From an uncultured Gelidibacter sp. (lineage in GTDB: Bacteria > Bacteroidota > Bacteroidia > Flavobacteriales > Flavobacteriaceae): a stretch of DNA of 64,000 nt. The translations under genes were made by a program, and so were the position numbers. Below, in pieces: positions 63,918 through 64,000 of the stretch. The notes under the pieces are model-generated. The model saw only the letters and a list, made by a program, of their open reading frames with translations. It had not been told where the DNA came from and searched no databases. The DNA lies in the NCBI RefSeq assembly GCF_947500795.1, contig NZ_CANMTE010000004.1:334216-398215 (forward strand), given 5' to 3'. Position 1 is the first letter of the stretch; each line of letters opens with the position of its first letter.

Positions 63918-64000
63918 GCTTTACAACAAAGAACTGAGGCAAAAAACAAGCCTATTCTCCATTAAATTTTGACAAATGTGTTCCTGGCATTGTTGAAGTG
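63918..64000 (+). other. attC-like recombination site 4, cut by window end
   Basis: gctttacaac at 63918-63927 pairs at 9 of 10 positions with the start of cassette 4 (gttgtaaaac); the mismatch is again C-A on top. The right arm is not found in the remaining 73 bp. By comparison with the other sites it should end about 50 bp beyond the window. Confidence 0.6.

Larger units (their letters stand above)
57195..64000. mobile_element. Integron-like gene-cassette array (continues beyond window)
   Basis: Consists of a divergent tyrosine recombinase (57195-58286), an attI-like junction at 58452 and four cassettes: C1 58453-59420, C2 59421-60117, C3 60118-63424 and C4 from 63425 past the window end. 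attC-like sites of about 130-140 bp separate them. Each cassette begins with a GTT... sequence that is complementary to the sequence opening its own attC: 13/14 (C1), 10/10 (C2), 11/13 with nine contiguous (C3), 9/10 (C4). All genes point away from the integrase. This is the layout of an integron, although the integrase is not of the classical IntI type. Confidence 0.85.

Overview
The window looks like a chromosome segment from an AT-rich member of the Flavobacteriaceae (Bacteroidota). The evidence is a type IX secretion cluster (type B C-terminal sorting domain, PorP/SprF, OmpA/PD40), many Bacteroidota-specific small families (HYC_CC_PP, DUF3347, DUF4199, DUF6428), Bacteroidota -7 promoter boxes (TAnnTTTG), few Shine-Dalgarno sites and occasional TTG/GTG starts. 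No rRNA, tRNA, CRISPR array or IS transposase was seen.

Layout. 1-3.2 kb: tail of a DUF1275 membrane protein, an arsR-arsM pair, and a HipA-like kinase with its DUF3037 partner. 3.3-18.4 kb: a lipoprotein formylglycine-generating enzyme homologue, a membrane glycosyltransferase, a four-gene type IX/collagen-like surface cluster, a CPA2 antiporter, a GH109-like oxidoreductase-fold enzyme and an M1 peptidase. 18.7-34.0 kb: a large copper/silver island on the + strand: HYC_CC_PP protein, CusA, TolC, an HMA-AraC regulator, a multicopper oxidase fused to a CopB-like barrel, DUF302, DUF3347, a haem-binding protein, the CopA ATPase, DUF305 and CusB-DUF3347. 34.2-48.3 kb: an Na+/alanine symporter with an unusual N-terminal extension, then small housekeeping, stress and hypothetical genes, including one frameshifted lipoprotein. 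48.1-51.8 kb: a two-gene lipid-modification-like insert (methyltransferase plus sulfatase-fold membrane enzyme) flanked by 370-bp direct repeats that are 97% identical. 51.8-57.1 kb: a zinc-finger FAD monooxygenase, a D-aminoacylase-like amidohydrolase, a cupin and a tRNA-dihydrouridine synthase.

57.2-64.0 kb is the most remarkable part: an integron-like cassette array. A divergently transcribed tyrosine recombinase, without the extra segment that marks integron integrases, faces an attI-like junction. Four consecutive cassettes follow, separated by attC-like sites of about 130-140 bp. Three lines of evidence define the cassettes. (i) Each site has long inverted arms. (ii) The short sequence at the start of each cassette (GTT...) is the reverse complement of the sequence that opens the attC site at the end of the same cassette, as expected if cassettes pass through a circular intermediate. 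(iii) Every substitution mismatch in the pairings is A-C on the top strand, hence a G-T wobble on the bottom strand, so the bottom strand folds better, as in true integrons. The cassettes carry a cation-efflux protein, a DUF4468-like protein, a complete five-gene arsenic operon (arsR, DUF6428, ArsC-type phosphatase, OsmC, ACR3) as one 3.3-kb cassette, and a small lipoprotein.

Together the genes give two metal programmes. Copper is handled by cytosolic export (CopA), periplasmic oxidation and binding (MCO-CopB, DUF3347, DUF305) and trans-envelope export (CusABC type). Arsenic is handled by methylation (ArsM, left end) and by reduction and efflux (ArsC-like plus ACR3, cassette 3). The two arsenic loci carry near-twin ArsR regulators and the same 16-bp promoter/operator sequence, so they are probably co-regulated although 59 kb apart.
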